Origin: Microbulbifer sp. MI-G
GTDB taxonomy: Bacteria; Pseudomonadota; Gammaproteobacteria; Pseudomonadales; Cellvibrionaceae
NCBI RefSeq assembly: GCF_030440425.1
Contig: NZ_CP098023.1
Coordinates: forward strand, 3,992,001-4,056,000
Direction: 5' to 3'
DNA length: 64,000 nucleotides
Part shown: piece after piece, positions 17,849 through 26,880 of the stretch
Numbering within the stretch: the first letter of the stretch is position 1
How the letters are laid out: every line of letters begins with the position of its first letter
Program-made: the position numbers and the translations under genes
The notes under the pieces: generated by a model
The model's database searches: none
Told to the model about the DNA's origin: nothing
What the model saw: the letters and a program-made list of their open reading frames with translations, nothing else

Positions 17849-19231
17849 ATGCCAACAGAAAATCCGATCCTCAATGTGGACAGCTACAAGGCGAGTCACT
17901 ACCTGCAATACCCGCCAGGCACAGAATATGTCAGCAGCTATATTGAGTGCCGCGGGGGAGAATTCGCCGAAACTGTCGTGTTTGGATTGCAAGCATTCCT
18001 CAAGGAATATCTGTGCAAACCGGTGACGCGAGAGAATATCGAGGAAGCGGCGGACATACTGCATTGCCACGGCCTGCCTTTCCACCACGCGGGCTGGGAA
18101 CATATCGTACTGAGACACGGAGGCCTGTTGCCGCTGGAAATCAGCGCTGTCGAAGAGGGGTCCGTCATTCCCCTGCACAACGTCACGACACAGATCGTCA
18201 ACACCTGCCCCGCCTGTTTCTGGCTGACCAGTTATATTGAAACCGCGCTGGTGCGCGCTATCTGGTATCCCTCCACAGTGGCCACCCAGAGCAGGGAAAT
18301 CAAAAAAATCATCGCCCACTATTTGAGTGAAACCGCGGATTCCCAGGACGGTCTGCCCTTTAAATTACATGACTTTGGTGCCCGCGGTACCAGCAGTCTC
18401 GAAAGTGCCATGCTCGGCGGCATGGCACACCTGGTGAATTTTCAAGGAACCGATACGCTTTCCGGGATTATGGCAGCAAGGAAATTTTACCGTGCAAGGA
18501 TGCCGGGATTTTCCATACCTGCCGCGGAGCATAGCACCATGACTGCCTGGGGTCGCGAAAACGAAGTATCCGCCTACCAGAATATGATGACACGGTTTTC
18601 TGGCAAGCATAAACGCTTTGCGGTGGTGAGCGACAGCTATGATTTGTGGAATGCGGTAGAACATATCTGGGGCGAAACACTGAGAGATTCTGTTATCAAT
18701 ACTCCCGGCACTGTAGTGATTCGTCCAGATTCCGGCAATCCGGTACAGATTGTGGTCGAGTGTATCGAACGGTTAATGACAATTTTCGGCGCTGAGATCA
18801 ATCGCAAAGGTTATCGGGTGCTACCGGATTATATCCGCCTGATCCAGGGCGACAGCATATCGCGCTTTTCTATCCCCAAAATTCTGCAGGCAATGAAGGA
18901 GCAGCACCAAAGCGCTGACAATATCACCTTTGGGATGGGGGGAGAGCTGTTGCAGAAAGTCGATCGCGACCTGATGAGCTTTGCCATGAAAGCCAGTGCC
19001 GTGCGTATCTCAGGCACCTGGAAGGATGTGTACAAAAACCCGCGCACCGGTCCAGAGAAGGCATCCAGGCGCGGGCGACTGGCCTTGGTGCGGCAGGACA
19101 ACGGCGCACTGAATACCATTCGCCTGGAAGCACTTGGCCAGCGCCGCAACCTGCTGAAACCGGTATATCGCAACGGCGAGCTGCTGATCGACACCACCAT
19201 TGACCAGGTACGCCAGCGCGCGTCAATTTAA
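17849..19231 (+). CDS. nadV: Nicotinamide phosphoribosyltransferase
   Basis: Converts nicotinamide and PRPP to nicotinamide mononucleotide, a one-step NAD salvage route found in some bacteria and phages. The start MPTENPILNVDSYKASHYLQ is the family N-terminus. Seen further on are the core FKLHDFGARGTSSLESAMLG (residues about 170-190), the conserved VVIRPDSGNP near residue 290, and LIQGDSIS near 330. From ATG at 17849 (AAGG eight bases upstream) the protein has 460 residues, within the family range. The longer open frame from 17681 adds 56 non-conserved residues. Neighbours give no pathway context. Confidence 0.93.
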   Translation: MPTENPILNVDSYKASHYLQYPPGTEYVSSYIECRGGEFAETVVFGLQAFLKEYLCKPVTRENIEEAADILHCHGLPFHHAGWEHIVLRHGGLLPLEISAVEEGSVIPLHNVTTQIVNTCPACFWLTSYIETALVRAIWYPSTVATQSREIKKIIAHYLSETADSQDGLPFKLHDFGARGTSSLESAMLGGMAHLVNFQGTDTLSGIMAARKFYRARMPGFSIPAAEHSTMTAWGRENEVSAYQNMMTRFSGKHKRFAVVSDSYDLWNAVEHIWGETLRDSVINTPGTVVIRPDSGNPVQIVVECIERLMTIFGAEINRKGYRVLPDYIRLIQGDSISRFSIPKILQAMKEQHQSADNITFGMGGELLQKVDRDLMSFAMKASAVRISGTWKDVYKNPRTGPEKASRRGRLALVRQDNGALNTIRLEALGQRRNLLKPVYRNGELLIDTTIDQVRQRASI

Positions 19232-19460
19232 GTGGCTCCCCTCTGTCGGCTCCCCGCCACCGATCCGCCTGCCCCCACCAGGCCTCCATTCACCGAGGTG
19301 CCACTTTACAAGAGGGCGTGAAGCCTGATAGTTGTGCATCTTTCAAGGTGAGTACCTGGTACGGACTCTATGCCCGGCAGATCCCGCGCAGTAGTTGGGC
19401 CCATAATAATAAACACACCCCAAGCGGACAAGCCGCTGCGCTGGGGATACAAGGTAACCA

Positions 19461-21092
19461 ATGGAAAGAAGACAATTCCTCAAACTCGCCGGCCTCGGCA
19501 CCGGCGGTATCGTATTGCCCCTGCGGGGGATCGAGGTCAATGCCGAGCAACTGCTCGATGAGGGCATACACACCTCAGGCAAGAAACAGCTGGCGGATGT
19601 GGTCCTGAACACGGCACGCAAAGCCGGTGCCGATTATACCGATGTACGCATCGGCCGCTATCTCAACCAGTATGTACTGACCCGAGAGACCAATGTCGAG
19701 AATATCGTCAATACGGAATCCCTCGGCGCCGGCATCCGCGTGATTGCCAACGGCACCTGGGGTTTCGCCGCCACCAATGATCTGACTCCCGATGGTGTCT
19801 CCAGAGCCGCGCGCCAGGCCGTGGCCGTGGCCAAGGCCAACGCTAAGTACCAGACAGAACCTGTGCACCTGGCACCGGTGAAAGGGGTGGGCGAGATCTC
19901 CTGGCAAACACCCATCCAAAAAAATGCCCTGGCAGTGCCCATCAGCGAGAAGGTCGACTACCTGATGGCCGTCAACAACGGCGCACTCAAGGCCGGCGCC
20001 AGCTATATCCGCTCTTCCCTGTACCTGGTGAACGAGCAGAAGTACTTCGCTTCCAGTGACGGCTCCTATATCGACCAGGATATCCACCGCCTGTGGGCGC
20101 CTATGCAGGTAACGGCTGTGGACAAAAAAAGCGGTGCTTTTAAAACCCGCAACGGCCTCAGCGATCCAGTGGGCAGAGGCTATGAATATCTGGCTGGTCA
20201 CGACAAGGACAAAATTCGCGGTCAGACCACGCTCTACAAATCTTCCTACGATATGGCCGAGGATGCCATGCTGGCTGCCGAGCAGGCCCAGGCAAAACTC
20301 TCGGCCAAGTCCATCCAGCCCGGCAAGTACGACCTGGTGCTGGAACCGTCTCACCTGTGCCTGACCATCCACGAATCCGTCGGCCACCCGCTGGAGCTGG
20401 ATCGCGTTCTCGGCTACGAGGCCAACTACGCCGGCACTTCCTTCGCCACCCTGGATAAGTGGCGCAGCGGTAAGTTCCGCTACGGCAGCGACAAGGTCAC
20501 CCTGTTCGCCGACAAGGTACAACCCGGCTCTCTCGGCGCAGTTGCCTTTGACGACGAGGGGGTGAAAACCAAGCGCTGGGACCTGGTGAAAGACGGCATT
20601 CTGGTAAATTACCAGGCCACCCGCGACCAGGTGCATATGATCGACCAGAAGGAGTCCCACGGCTGCAGTTACGGTGATAGCTGGTCCAGCGTGCAATTCC
20701 AGCGGATGCCCAACGTCTCCCTGGCACCAGGTGAGAAACAATACTCCGCTAAAGAGATGATCCGCGATGTGGAAAAGGGGATTTATATCGTCGGACGCGG
20801 CTCCTACTCCATCGACCAGCAGCGATACAATTTCCAGTTCGGCGGCCAGCTGTTTTACGAAATCAAGAATGGTGAAATTGTCGGCCAAGTGGAGGACGTC
20901 GCCTACCAGTCCAACACCCAGGAATTCTGGAACGCCTGTTCGGCCATTTGTGACGGCAGCGACTACCGACTGGGCGGCACCTTCTTTGACGGCAAGGGCC
21001 AACCCAGCCAGGTAAGTGCGGTATCCCACGGCTGTTCCACTACTCGGTTCGACAAAATCAACGTTATCAATACCAAGCGCAAGATTGCCTGA
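19461..21092 (+). CDS. TldD-type metallopeptidase, Tat-exported (copy 1)
   Basis: TldD/PmbA family. TldD supplies the zinc site of the TldD-TldE protease known for maturing microcin B17 and degrading CcdA. The N-terminus MERRQFLKLAGLGTGG has the twin-arginine motif RRQFLK, so this copy should be exported folded. E. coli TldD is cytoplasmic. The zinc motif HESVGH lies at His304-His308, and the C-terminal Cys ligand is probably in AICDGSD. At 543 residues it is longer than E. coli TldD (481). It begins an array on one strand: TldD, TldE 38 bases on, TldD 27 bases further. Close paralogue of 22490-24121. Confidence 0.92.
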   Translation: MERRQFLKLAGLGTGGIVLPLRGIEVNAEQLLDEGIHTSGKKQLADVVLNTARKAGADYTDVRIGRYLNQYVLTRETNVENIVNTESLGAGIRVIANGTWGFAATNDLTPDGVSRAARQAVAVAKANAKYQTEPVHLAPVKGVGEISWQTPIQKNALAVPISEKVDYLMAVNNGALKAGASYIRSSLYLVNEQKYFASSDGSYIDQDIHRLWAPMQVTAVDKKSGAFKTRNGLSDPVGRGYEYLAGHDKDKIRGQTTLYKSSYDMAEDAMLAAEQAQAKLSAKSIQPGKYDLVLEPSHLCLTIHESVGHPLELDRVLGYEANYAGTSFATLDKWRSGKFRYGSDKVTLFADKVQPGSLGAVAFDDEGVKTKRWDLVKDGILVNYQATRDQVHMIDQKESHGCSYGDSWSSVQFQRMPNVSLAPGEKQYSAKEMIRDVEKGIYIVGRGSYSIDQQRYNFQFGGQLFYEIKNGEIVGQVEDVAYQSNTQEFWNACSAICDGSDYRLGGTFFDGKGQPSQVSAVSHGCSTTRFDKINVINTKRKIA

Positions 21093-21130
21093 CCGGCTGC
21101 GCACAAGAATAAGTAATTGGAGAAAAGGCA

Positions 21131-22462
21131 ATGGCAATTCTCAGCAGAAGTGAAGCGAAGCGTATTCTCGATAAAGTTTTAAAGTACAGCCGCGCCGAGG
21201 AGGCCAGCGCACAGCTGGCCGGCGGCGAGACCGGCAATATTCGCTATGCGCGCAACAGTGTCTCCACCAGTGGTATCGTCAATAACACCGAACTGGCAGT
21301 GGAAGCCCGCTTCGGCAAGAAATCCGGTGTAGCCACCATCAACGAATTCAGCGATGCCTCCCTGGAAAAGGTGATGCGTCGCGCCGAGGAACTGGCCAGG
21401 CTCTCACCGGAAAATCCGGAATCCATGCCTATGCTGGGCCCGCAGAAATATGTAAGTGTGGACGGCTTCTCCAAGTCCACCGCGGATATCACCCCTGACC
21501 AGCGCGCCAGGGCCGCAGCGGACTCCATTATCGCTGCAAAAGAAAAGAAAGTGGTTGCCGCCGGCTACCTGGAAGATGAGCGCGCCTTTACCGCAGTCGC
21601 CACCTCCCAGGGCCTGTTTGGCTACCACGCCTTTACTGCCGCCAATTTCACCGTCACCATGCGCACGGAGAATGGCCTGGGTTCCGGCTGGGCAGAGAGC
21701 GATGTCACCGACTTCGCCGCCATGAATACTGGCAGCACCTCTTCCGTGGCCATCGACAAGGCGCTGATGTCACAGAAAGCCCGTGCCCTGGAACCGGGTA
21801 AATATACCGTCATCCTGGAACCCAATGCAGTATCCGGACTGATGGGCTATATGCTGGGCGGCTTCAACGCGCGCAGTGCCGACGAGGGCCGCAGCTTTAT
21901 GAGCAAGAAAGGCGGCGGCAATCGCATTGGCGAGAAGATGTTCGACAAACGCGTTCACATCTACTCAGACCCCGCCAACCTCAATGTCCCCGCACAACCC
22001 TGGGCCGACTCTGACTTTATGCCGCAAGAGCGCATCGACTGGGTCAAGGACGGGGTGGTAAAAAACCTGACGCGCAGCCGCTACTGGGCCAAACAGAGCA
22101 AAGACAAAGCCGTACCGGGACCCAACAACCTGATTCTGGTTGGCGGCGACAAATCCACCGATCAGCTGATCAAGAAAACCCGCCGCGGCATCCTGGTAAC
22201 CCGCACCTGGTATATCCGTATGGTCGACCCACAGTCTCTGCTGCTCACCGGTCTCACTCGCGATGGCACTTTCTATATCGAGAACGGCAAAATTCAATAC
22301 CCCGTGAAGAACTTCCGCTTCAATGAGAGCCCAGTAATCATGCTCAACAATATCGAGGATATGGGTATACCGGAGCGGGTGGGCATGTGGGGCATGTCCG
22401 CAATGGTGCCCGCACTGAAAGTACGTGACTTTACCTTCAGCAGCCTTTCCGACGCCGTGTAA
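21131..22462 (+). CDS. TldE/PmbA-type partner protein
   Basis: Non-catalytic partner of TldD, 443 residues, of the length of PmbA/TldE. Seen: KYSRAEEASAQLAGGETGNIRYARN at the start, the central EPGKYTVILEPNAVSGLMGY, where TldD has the zinc motif but this protein has no HExxxH, and the C-terminal RVGMWGMSAMVPALKVRDF. No signal peptide is seen. If it pairs with the Tat-exported TldD copies it would have to be carried by them (hitchhiker Tat export) or stay in the cytoplasm. It lies between the two TldD genes with short gaps, so the three are probably one transcript. Confidence 0.92.
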   Translation: MAILSRSEAKRILDKVLKYSRAEEASAQLAGGETGNIRYARNSVSTSGIVNNTELAVEARFGKKSGVATINEFSDASLEKVMRRAEELARLSPENPESMPMLGPQKYVSVDGFSKSTADITPDQRARAAADSIIAAKEKKVVAAGYLEDERAFTAVATSQGLFGYHAFTAANFTVTMRTENGLGSGWAESDVTDFAAMNTGSTSSVAIDKALMSQKARALEPGKYTVILEPNAVSGLMGYMLGGFNARSADEGRSFMSKKGGGNRIGEKMFDKRVHIYSDPANLNVPAQPWADSDFMPQERIDWVKDGVVKNLTRSRYWAKQSKDKAVPGPNNLILVGGDKSTDQLIKKTRRGILVTRTWYIRMVDPQSLLLTGLTRDGTFYIENGKIQYPVKNFRFNESPVIMLNNIEDMGIPERVGMWGMSAMVPALKVRDFTFSSLSDAV

Positions 22463-22489
22463 CGGCCCGCACCCATTGAGGATAATGAA

Positions 22490-24121
22490 ATGGACAGAAG
22501 AAAATTTCTCCAGCTCAGCGGTGCCGGTCTGGGCGTCTCTATGTTGCCACTGTCCGGCAGACTGGTGGCCGAGAGCAAACTCACCCAAAGTGGCCTGGAT
22601 CTCACAGTTAAAAAGGAGTTTGCAGATGTAGCCCTGAACACCGCCAACAAACTCGGCGCCCGTTATGCGGATGTGCGTATTGGCCGTTACCTGAACCAAT
22701 ACGTGGTCACCCGCGAAATGAAGGTGCAAAATGTAGTGAATACCGAATCGATCGGTATGGGTATCCGGGTGATCGCCAACGGCACCTGGGGCTTTGCCGC
22801 CACCAACAATCTCACCGCTGATGGCGTTGTCCGCGCTACCCGCCAGGCGATAGCCACCGCCAAAGCCAATTCAAAATACCAGCAGACACCGGTACAGCTG
22901 GCCCCGGTGAAAGGCCACGGCGAGGTTAGCTGGCAGACGCCAATTCAAAAAAATGCCATGCAAATCCCCATCGCAGAGAAGGTAGACCTGCTGATGGAGG
23001 TGAATCAGTCTGCACTGGATGCCGGTGCCAGCTACATCAACTCCATGTTGTACCTGGTGAACGAGCAGAAATACTTTGCTTCCACGGACGGCTCTTATAT
23101 CGACCAGGATATCCACCGACTGTGGGCACCCTTCTCGGTCACTGCCGTAGACAAGAAAACCGGCGCCTTTCGCACCCGCGAGGGCCTGAGCCAACCGGTG
23201 GGGCGCGGCTTTGAATACCTGGATGGCCGCGCTGCTGACAAGATCCAGTCGCAGACTGTGCTCTACCGCGACTCCTATGATATGGCCGAAGACGCGCGCC
23301 TGGCAGCGCAGCAGGCCCAGGAAAAGCTGACGGCCAAGTCGGTAAAGCCGGGCAAATACGATCTGGTGCTGGACCCCAGCCACCTCTGGCTCACTATCCA
23401 CGAATCCGTCGGCCACCCGCTGGAGCTGGATCGCGTACTCGGCTACGAAGCCAACTTTGCCGGTACCTCTTTCGCCACCCTGGATAAATGGCGCAGCGGT
23501 AAATTCCAATACGGCAGCGACAAGGTCAATCTGTTTGCCGATAAGGTACAGCCCGGCTCACTGGGGGCGGTTGGCTATGACGACGAGGGCGTGAAAACCG
23601 GTAACTGGGATCTGGTAAAAGACGGCGTTCTGGTAAATTACCAGGCTATTCGCGATCAGGTGCACATGCTGGGACAGAAGGAATCCCAGGGCTGCTGCTA
23701 TGCCGACAGCTGGTCCAGCGTGCAATTCCAGCGCATGCCCAATGTCTCTCTGCGCCCCGACCGCAAAACGCTGGGGGTTGACGATATGATCAAGGATGTG
23801 GAGAAAGGCATTTATATTGTTGGGGACGGTTCCTTCTCTATCGACCAGCAGCGCTATAATTTCCAGTTCGGCGGCCAGCTGTTCTACGAAATCGAAAATG
23901 GCAAGATCACCGGCATGGTGGAAGATGTGGCTTACCAGTCCAACACCCAGGAGTTCTGGAACGCCTGCTCACAAGTGTGCGACAAGCACGACTACCGACT
24001 GGGAGGCTCGTTCTTTGATGGTAAGGGGCAGCCCAGCCAGGTAAGTGCCGTGTCCCACGGTAGTTCCACCGCGCGCTTTGACGGCATCAATGTGATCAAC
24101 ACCAAACGCAAACTGGGCTGA
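22490..24121 (+). CDS. TldD-type metallopeptidase, Tat-exported (copy 2)
   Basis: Same length (543) and the same architecture as copy 1 at 19461. The Tat motif is in MDRRKFLQLSGAG, HESVGH is at 304-308, and the probable Cys ligand is in QVCDKHD. Long identical stretches around the zinc motif, also at DNA level, show that the two arose by duplication or are kept alike by gene conversion. They differ at the extreme N-terminus and around 290-300 (CLTIHE versus WLTIHE). Two TldD for one TldE suggests hetero-oligomers of mixed composition or different substrates; neither can be told from sequence. Confidence 0.92.
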   Translation: MDRRKFLQLSGAGLGVSMLPLSGRLVAESKLTQSGLDLTVKKEFADVALNTANKLGARYADVRIGRYLNQYVVTREMKVQNVVNTESIGMGIRVIANGTWGFAATNNLTADGVVRATRQAIATAKANSKYQQTPVQLAPVKGHGEVSWQTPIQKNAMQIPIAEKVDLLMEVNQSALDAGASYINSMLYLVNEQKYFASTDGSYIDQDIHRLWAPFSVTAVDKKTGAFRTREGLSQPVGRGFEYLDGRAADKIQSQTVLYRDSYDMAEDARLAAQQAQEKLTAKSVKPGKYDLVLDPSHLWLTIHESVGHPLELDRVLGYEANFAGTSFATLDKWRSGKFQYGSDKVNLFADKVQPGSLGAVGYDDEGVKTGNWDLVKDGVLVNYQAIRDQVHMLGQKESQGCCYADSWSSVQFQRMPNVSLRPDRKTLGVDDMIKDVEKGIYIVGDGSFSIDQQRYNFQFGGQLFYEIENGKITGMVEDVAYQSNTQEFWNACSQVCDKHDYRLGGSFFDGKGQPSQVSAVSHGSSTARFDGINVINTKRKLG

Positions 24122-24133
24122 TTATTGATCAGT

Positions 24134-24186
24134 GCAGGGGCCTTACCGGTGAACTGGCTGATTGTGTAACCGGGGAGGCCCCTTGC
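24134..24186 (+). other. Long stem-loop after tldD copy 2
   Basis: GCAGGGGCCTTACCGGT pairs imperfectly with the stretch ending AGGCCCCTTGC. It lies 13 bases past the tldD stop. Only a weak T-run (ATTTT) follows at 24191, so it could be a leaky terminator or an mRNA-processing or stability element dividing the array. Confidence 0.45.
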
Positions 24187-24244
24187 GTCAATTTTCCCAA
24201 CAGCAAATACCTAAAAACTGGCAACGCAGTCATAGAGTTATCCC

Positions 24245-24970
24245 GTGCCCCTGACCCGCAAGGCTTTTCTCCAGTACCTGATCCTGGGCAGTTGTGCCGC
24301 AGCACTGCCATTGGGCACGCGTGCGCAACATACAGAAGCAGGTAACGCACGGGCAGATTACGATTTTTATTTCACGCGCCTGATGTACGAGTCCGGTGAC
24401 TGGGATGTGGATCAGCGTATGCCCTCCAATCTGCTCAACTCCCTGGTGGAATACACTAATCTCAAAGTCGATCCCAAAGAGCACATAGTGCCACTGGCTG
24501 ATAGGAAAATGCTGCTGGCTCCATTTTGTTACCTGGCCGGACACAAGCTGGTACAGTTCACTGCGGAGGAGGCGAGAAATTTTCGCGACTATGTGAACCG
24601 CGGTGGTTTTGTGTTTGTGGACGATTGTAACCACGATATCGACGGTCTCTTTGCCAAGTCCTTCGAGGCGCAAATGGCCCAGCTGTTTGGTAATGACTGC
24701 TTGCAAAAACTGCCTCACGATCACGACCTCTACCGTTGTTTTTTCCAGTTCGACGAGCTGCCGGTGACCAGCTTTGAGTTAAATGGCTGGGGGGACGACC
24801 TGGTACACGATTATCTGAAAGCCCTCGTAATTAACGGGCGCGTCGCGATACTTTACAGCAACAAGGATTTTGGCTGTGAATGGGACTACGACTACCGCAA
24901 CAAACGCTGGCTCGCCATCGATAATACAAAATTTGCGGTGAATATTGTTATTTACGCACTGACGAGCTGA
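24245..24970 (+). CDS. DUF4159 domain protein, probable Tat-like signal
   Basis: 241 residues. The N-terminus (LTRKAFLQYLILGSCAAALP) resembles a Tat signal with the rarer RK pair, followed by a mature part that starts ARADYDFYFTRLMYESGDWD. DUF4159 features seen: FTRLMYESGDW, the LLNSLVEYTNLKVDP segment, and the glutamine-amidotransferase-like GGFVFVDDCNHD and VAILYSNKDFGCEWDYD. DUF4159 proteins are typically coded next to MoxR-DUF58-BatA operons, and this one is three bases before MoxR. Function unknown. The GTG at 24245 is taken as start; no clear ribosome site is visible. Confidence 0.85.
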   Translation: MPLTRKAFLQYLILGSCAAALPLGTRAQHTEAGNARADYDFYFTRLMYESGDWDVDQRMPSNLLNSLVEYTNLKVDPKEHIVPLADRKMLLAPFCYLAGHKLVQFTAEEARNFRDYVNRGGFVFVDDCNHDIDGLFAKSFEAQMAQLFGNDCLQKLPHDHDLYRCFFQFDELPVTSFELNGWGDDLVHDYLKALVINGRVAILYSNKDFGCEWDYDYRNKRWLAIDNTKFAVNIVIYALTS

Positions 24971-24972
24971 CT

Positions 24973-25971
24973 ATGTTGAAGAGTCTGGAAAACACCATCG
25001 AAGAACAACTGCACAGTCTGAACAACCTGCAACAGGAGATTGCACGGGTGATCGTCGGCCAGCAGCCCGTGGTAGAGCAGATGCTGATCTGCCTGCTTGC
25101 CGGTGGCCACGCCCTGCTGGAAGGAGTACCGGGGCTGGGTAAAACCCTGTTGGTAAAAACTCTCGCCGATGCCAGCGCATTGGATTTCAAGCGGGTACAG
25201 TTCACTCCGGATCTGATGCCCGGGGATATTCTCGGCAGCGAGATACTTGAGGAGGATCACAGCACCGGCAAGCGCTTTTTTAAATTCCAGCGCGGCCCGG
25301 TATTTACCCACATTCTGCTGGCGGATGAAATTAACCGCACGCCACCGAAAACCCAGGCGGCCCTGCTGGAATCCATGCAGGAGGGCTCGGTCACCGTGGG
25401 CGGTAAAACGCTGGTATTGCCCGATCCCTATTTCGTGCTGGCGACACAAAACCCCATTGAGCAGGCCGGTACCTACCCACTGCCGGAGGCACAGCTGGAT
25501 CGCTTCCTGCTGAATATCCAGATCAATTACCCGGATGCACGGGATGAAGTGGAAATCCTGCGCTCCACCACCGGCGTCGCCAGGATCAAACCCCGCCCCA
25601 TCCTGGGTGCAGAGCAACTGCTTGAAATGCAGAAACTGGTGCGGGAAATTCATGTAAGCGACGATTTGTACCGCTACGTGGCGACACTGGTGCGCGCCAC
25701 CCGCGCCGACACAAGCGCTAGCGATATCCTGCGACAGTGGATCAAGTGGGGCGCCGGCCCCCGTGCGGGCCAGGCACTGATTCTCGCCAGCAAGGCCCGC
25801 GCCCTGTTGCAGCGACGCCTCGCCGTTACCCGCGAGGATATCCGCTGTCTACTGCTGCCAGTACTGCGCCACCGGGTGCTCCTCAGCTTCCAGGCCCTGG
25901 CAGATGGTATCCAGATGCCACAACTGATCAACGAATTGGTATCCGCGGTGCCGGAGCCCGGCCGGGACTGA
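24973..25971 (+). CDS. MoxR family AAA+ ATPase
   Basis: 332 residues. Walker A is GVPGLGKT (about residues 51-58), Walker B is LLADEINR (about 115), and sensor 1 lies in LATQNPIEQAGTYPLPEAQLDR. This is the MoxR signature of AAA_3 ATPases. MoxR proteins act as chaperones that mature or insert metal or protein cofactors into partners carrying VWA domains. Here the partners would be the DUF58 and BatA-like proteins coded directly downstream. It starts two bases after the DUF4159 stop, so it is translationally coupled. Confidence 0.95.
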   Translation: MLKSLENTIEEQLHSLNNLQQEIARVIVGQQPVVEQMLICLLAGGHALLEGVPGLGKTLLVKTLADASALDFKRVQFTPDLMPGDILGSEILEEDHSTGKRFFKFQRGPVFTHILLADEINRTPPKTQAALLESMQEGSVTVGGKTLVLPDPYFVLATQNPIEQAGTYPLPEAQLDRFLLNIQINYPDARDEVEILRSTTGVARIKPRPILGAEQLLEMQKLVREIHVSDDLYRYVATLVRATRADTSASDILRQWIKWGAGPRAGQALILASKARALLQRRLAVTREDIRCLLLPVLRHRVLLSFQALADGIQMPQLINELVSAVPEPGRD

Positions 25972-25976
25972 GTGCC

Positions 25977-26879
25977 GTGGTATTGATACCCCCCAAAACT
26001 CTGGCCAGCTGTCGCGATCTGGTATGGCTGTCACGGCATATCGCCGAGGGCGTGATGCTCGGCGTTCAGCACAGTCAGCGCCGCGGCACCGGTCTGGTGT
26101 TTCACCAGTACCGCGGCTATCAAGCAGGTGATTCGATCCGACATATCGACTGGAAACTGTTTGCCCGCAGCGATCGCTACTATGTGCGCGAGACCGAGCA
26201 GGAGAGCCGCATGCATGTGTGCTTTGTGCTCGATACCAGCGCCTCCCTGGGTCAGGCGAGCTTTGTCGAACCCAGTCTCAATAAACTGCATTACGCCAAA
26301 TGCTGGATTGCCAGCCTGTGCTGGCTGCTCGACGCCCAGGGTGACAGTTTTTCCCTGTTGGCCATCAACAATCAACAAACCCGGTATATACCCGAAGGAC
26401 AAGGCGAAAGTCACCAACGTCAGATCGCATTGCAATTACAGCAGCTCGATGCCAGTCATCACTGGCCGGATCAATCCCAACTGGCTCCGCTATGGCAGCA
26501 TTTCGAGCGCCCCTGCCAAGTAGTGCTACTGAGTGATTTTTTCGAACAGGATAATGAGATCAGCAATTTCGCAGCCCGCCTGCACGCCGCCGGCCGCCCC
26601 TGTCTGCCACTGCAGTTGTTGGTGGAAGCGGAGCAGACTTTCCCTTTTAAGGGGGAACTGAAGCTACTCAACCCGGAAGCAAATTCCACTGGCCCGGTCG
26701 CTTTGGAGGTAGATGCCGAGCGGCAGCGTCATTCCTACCTGACTGCTTTTGCCCGAGCACAAGGTGAGCTAAAAGCGCGCTTTGCTGCTAAAGCGTGTGT
26801 ATTGCAGACCGATTTTATCGAACAGCCTGTGGAAAAATCCCTGCGCCAGTTTATCCAGCACCACGGCAGGTTGTGCTGA
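25977..26879 (+). CDS. DUF58 (VWA-like) protein, MoxR partner
   Basis: From GTG at 25977, five bases after the MoxR stop, it encodes 300 residues, the usual family length. The DUF58 core RHIDWKLFARSDRYYVRETE lies near residues 57-76, followed by a VWA-like strand VCFVLDTSAS with the DxSxS metal-site pattern and the later VVLLSDFFE. An open frame reaches back to 25737 inside moxR but lacks conserved sequence. The protein is the usual second gene of MoxR operons and probably binds the ATPase. Confidence 0.9.
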   Translation: MVLIPPKTLASCRDLVWLSRHIAEGVMLGVQHSQRRGTGLVFHQYRGYQAGDSIRHIDWKLFARSDRYYVRETEQESRMHVCFVLDTSASLGQASFVEPSLNKLHYAKCWIASLCWLLDAQGDSFSLLAINNQQTRYIPEGQGESHQRQIALQLQQLDASHHWPDQSQLAPLWQHFERPCQVVLLSDFFEQDNEISNFAARLHAAGRPCLPLQLLVEAEQTFPFKGELKLLNPEANSTGPVALEVDAERQRHSYLTAFARAQGELKARFAAKACVLQTDFIEQPVEKSLRQFIQHHGRLC

Positions 26880-26880
26880 G

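Noticed and set aside
19575..21137. 520-codon minus-strand frame opposite tldD copy 1
   Set aside because: A shadow ORF caused by GC-rich codon bias; the plus-strand gene has all motifs.
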